Below are positions 6,732-7,191 of a stretch of DNA of 7,191 nucleotides, one piece after another. Numbering within the stretch: the stretch's first letter is position 1; each line of letters opens with the position of its first letter. Made by a program: the position numbers and the translations under genes. The notes under the pieces were generated by a model, which saw only the letters and a list, made by a program, of their open reading frames with translations, did no database searches and was not told the DNA's origin. Source of the DNA: an uncultured Kiloniellales bacterium (GTDB taxonomy: Bacteria; Pseudomonadota; Alphaproteobacteria; Kiloniellales; JAKSDN01); contig CALJXB010000106.1 of the NCBI GenBank assembly GCA_937974415.1, forward strand, positions 1 to 7,191. Reading direction: 5' to 3'.

Positions 6732-6738
6732 TTAGGAT

Positions 6739-7191
6739 ATGAAGGATCAACTGTCACCTGGACCTTTCCCGAGCTGGGACGACTTTAGATTTTTTCTTGC
6801 CACCAGCTCGGCCGGCAGCTTCTCCAAGGCGGCGAATGAGCTCGGCGTCACCCAGCCCACGATCAGCCGCCGTATCGAGAATTTAGAGCATCGCTTGGGC
6901 GTCCGGCTGTTCGACCGCTTGCCCAACGGGGTCGCCCTCACCACCGAAGGCGAGAGCATCCTCGACGCCGCCCGCCATATTGAAAGCACGGTGCTGGAGA
7001 TTCAGCGCAATGTCCATGGCTCCGACAAGCGCATGGAGGGCACGGTTCGCATCTCCGTGACCGATGGACTGGCCACTTATTGGCTAACGCCGCAGCTTAA
7101 TCGCCTTCTGGAGCGTCACCCAGGGATCTCGATCGAGTTCCAGTGCTCCATCGAGCCGGCCGACGCCCTCAAGATGGAGACGGATCTCTCG
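6739..7191 (+). CDS. LysR-family transcriptional regulator, 3' part beyond the window
   Basis: The first 151 codons of a LysR-type DNA-binding regulator; the frame is open to the window edge, and family members are usually about 300 residues. Residues about 13-72 form the winged helix-turn-helix, with the typical run F-x-x-x-A-x-S-x-G-S-F-S-x-A-A, then L-G-V-T-Q-P-T-I-S-R-R-I-E-N-L-E and L-F-D-R. A linker helix follows (about 73-95). From G101-T-V-R-I-S-V begins the periplasmic-binding-like effector domain (P-Q-L-x-R-L-L-E-R-H-P-G-I near 118-130). The start is ATG 6739, preceded by a close AGGA (6734-6737); the ATG at 6728 hits a stop after four codons. It is divergent from the three membrane genes, an arrangement in which LysR proteins often control the neighbouring operon and themselves. 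That control is inferred here, and the inducer is unknown. Confidence 0.93.
   Translation, partial: MKDQLSPGPFPSWDDFRFFLATSSAGSFSKAANELGVTQPTISRRIENLEHRLGVRLFDRLPNGVALTTEGESILDAARHIESTVLEIQRNVHGSDKRMEGTVRISVTDGLATYWLTPQLNRLLERHPGISIEFQCSIEPADALKMETDLS

Larger units (their letters stand above)
6283..6738. other. Divergent intergenic region between paralogue A and the LysR gene
   Basis: About 450 bp without a convincing gene. It must hold the promoters for both directions, but no clean -35/-10 pair could be recognised on either strand. It contains a set of dyads near the LysR start (6679-6731), a terminator-like hairpin on the minus strand (6572-6595) and a GC-rich inverted repeat (6499-6550). 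A 122-codon minus-strand frame crosses it (TTG start at 6647, stop 6279-6281 overlapping the ATG of A). Its composition is Arg/Pro/Ser-rich with no recognisable domain, so it is not called a gene. Confidence 0.6.

Noticed and set aside
1..7191. CRISPR arrays, insertion sequences and attachment sites
   Set aside because: No regularly spaced repeats, no transposase or integrase frame and no terminal inverted repeats were seen.

Overview
The window is GC-rich: spot-counted coding lines run about 68-73% GC. Codon use is typical of a high-GC proteobacterium. The LysR-type regulator and the inner-membrane proteins would fit an alphaproteobacterium of the Rhodospirillales type. That placement is an impression from sequence style, not a demonstrated assignment.

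Layout. About 5.7 kb in the middle is a leftward (minus-strand) array of three tandem paralogous genes, in transcription order A (6282 to 4399), B (4371 to 2503) and C (2421 to 580). Each encodes a polytopic membrane protein of about 613-627 residues. The intergenic gaps are only 27 bp (A-B) and 81 bp (B-C), so the three probably form one operon. On the right, a divergent plus-strand gene for a LysR-family regulator starts at 6739 and runs off the window edge. Between it and gene A lies about 450 bp of non-coding DNA with several dyads and one terminator-like hairpin. On the left, 1-579 has no convincing gene. Bases 1-300 are only 48% GC by hand count (144/300), and the stretch just after gene C is rich in palindromes.

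Function. All three proteins carry the skeleton of the STT3/PglB/AglB oligosaccharyltransferase family (GT-C fold, GT66-like): an early D-S-Y loop motif, R-T-D-H-H-M-L after an early membrane helix, a periplasmic E-[F/T]-Q-P-L motif resembling the family's S-V-x-E/T-I-x-E glutamate, and a later M-R-R-F helix start. The hallmark W-W-D-Y-G acceptor-recognition motif of true N-oligosaccharyltransferases is absent. At the matching place after the last helix there is T-P-N-[F/H]-G-P (A, C) or M-I-N-F-G-P (B). The simplest reading is a family of inner-membrane lipid-linked-sugar transferases with an acceptor other than the N-x-S/T sequon. A and C resemble each other more than either resembles B, so the array may hold at least two specificities.

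Together. The divergent regulator and the compact array suggest a regulated three-enzyme glycan-transfer cassette. No glycan-synthesis, flippase or acceptor gene is visible in the window, so donor, acceptor and pathway remain unknown.
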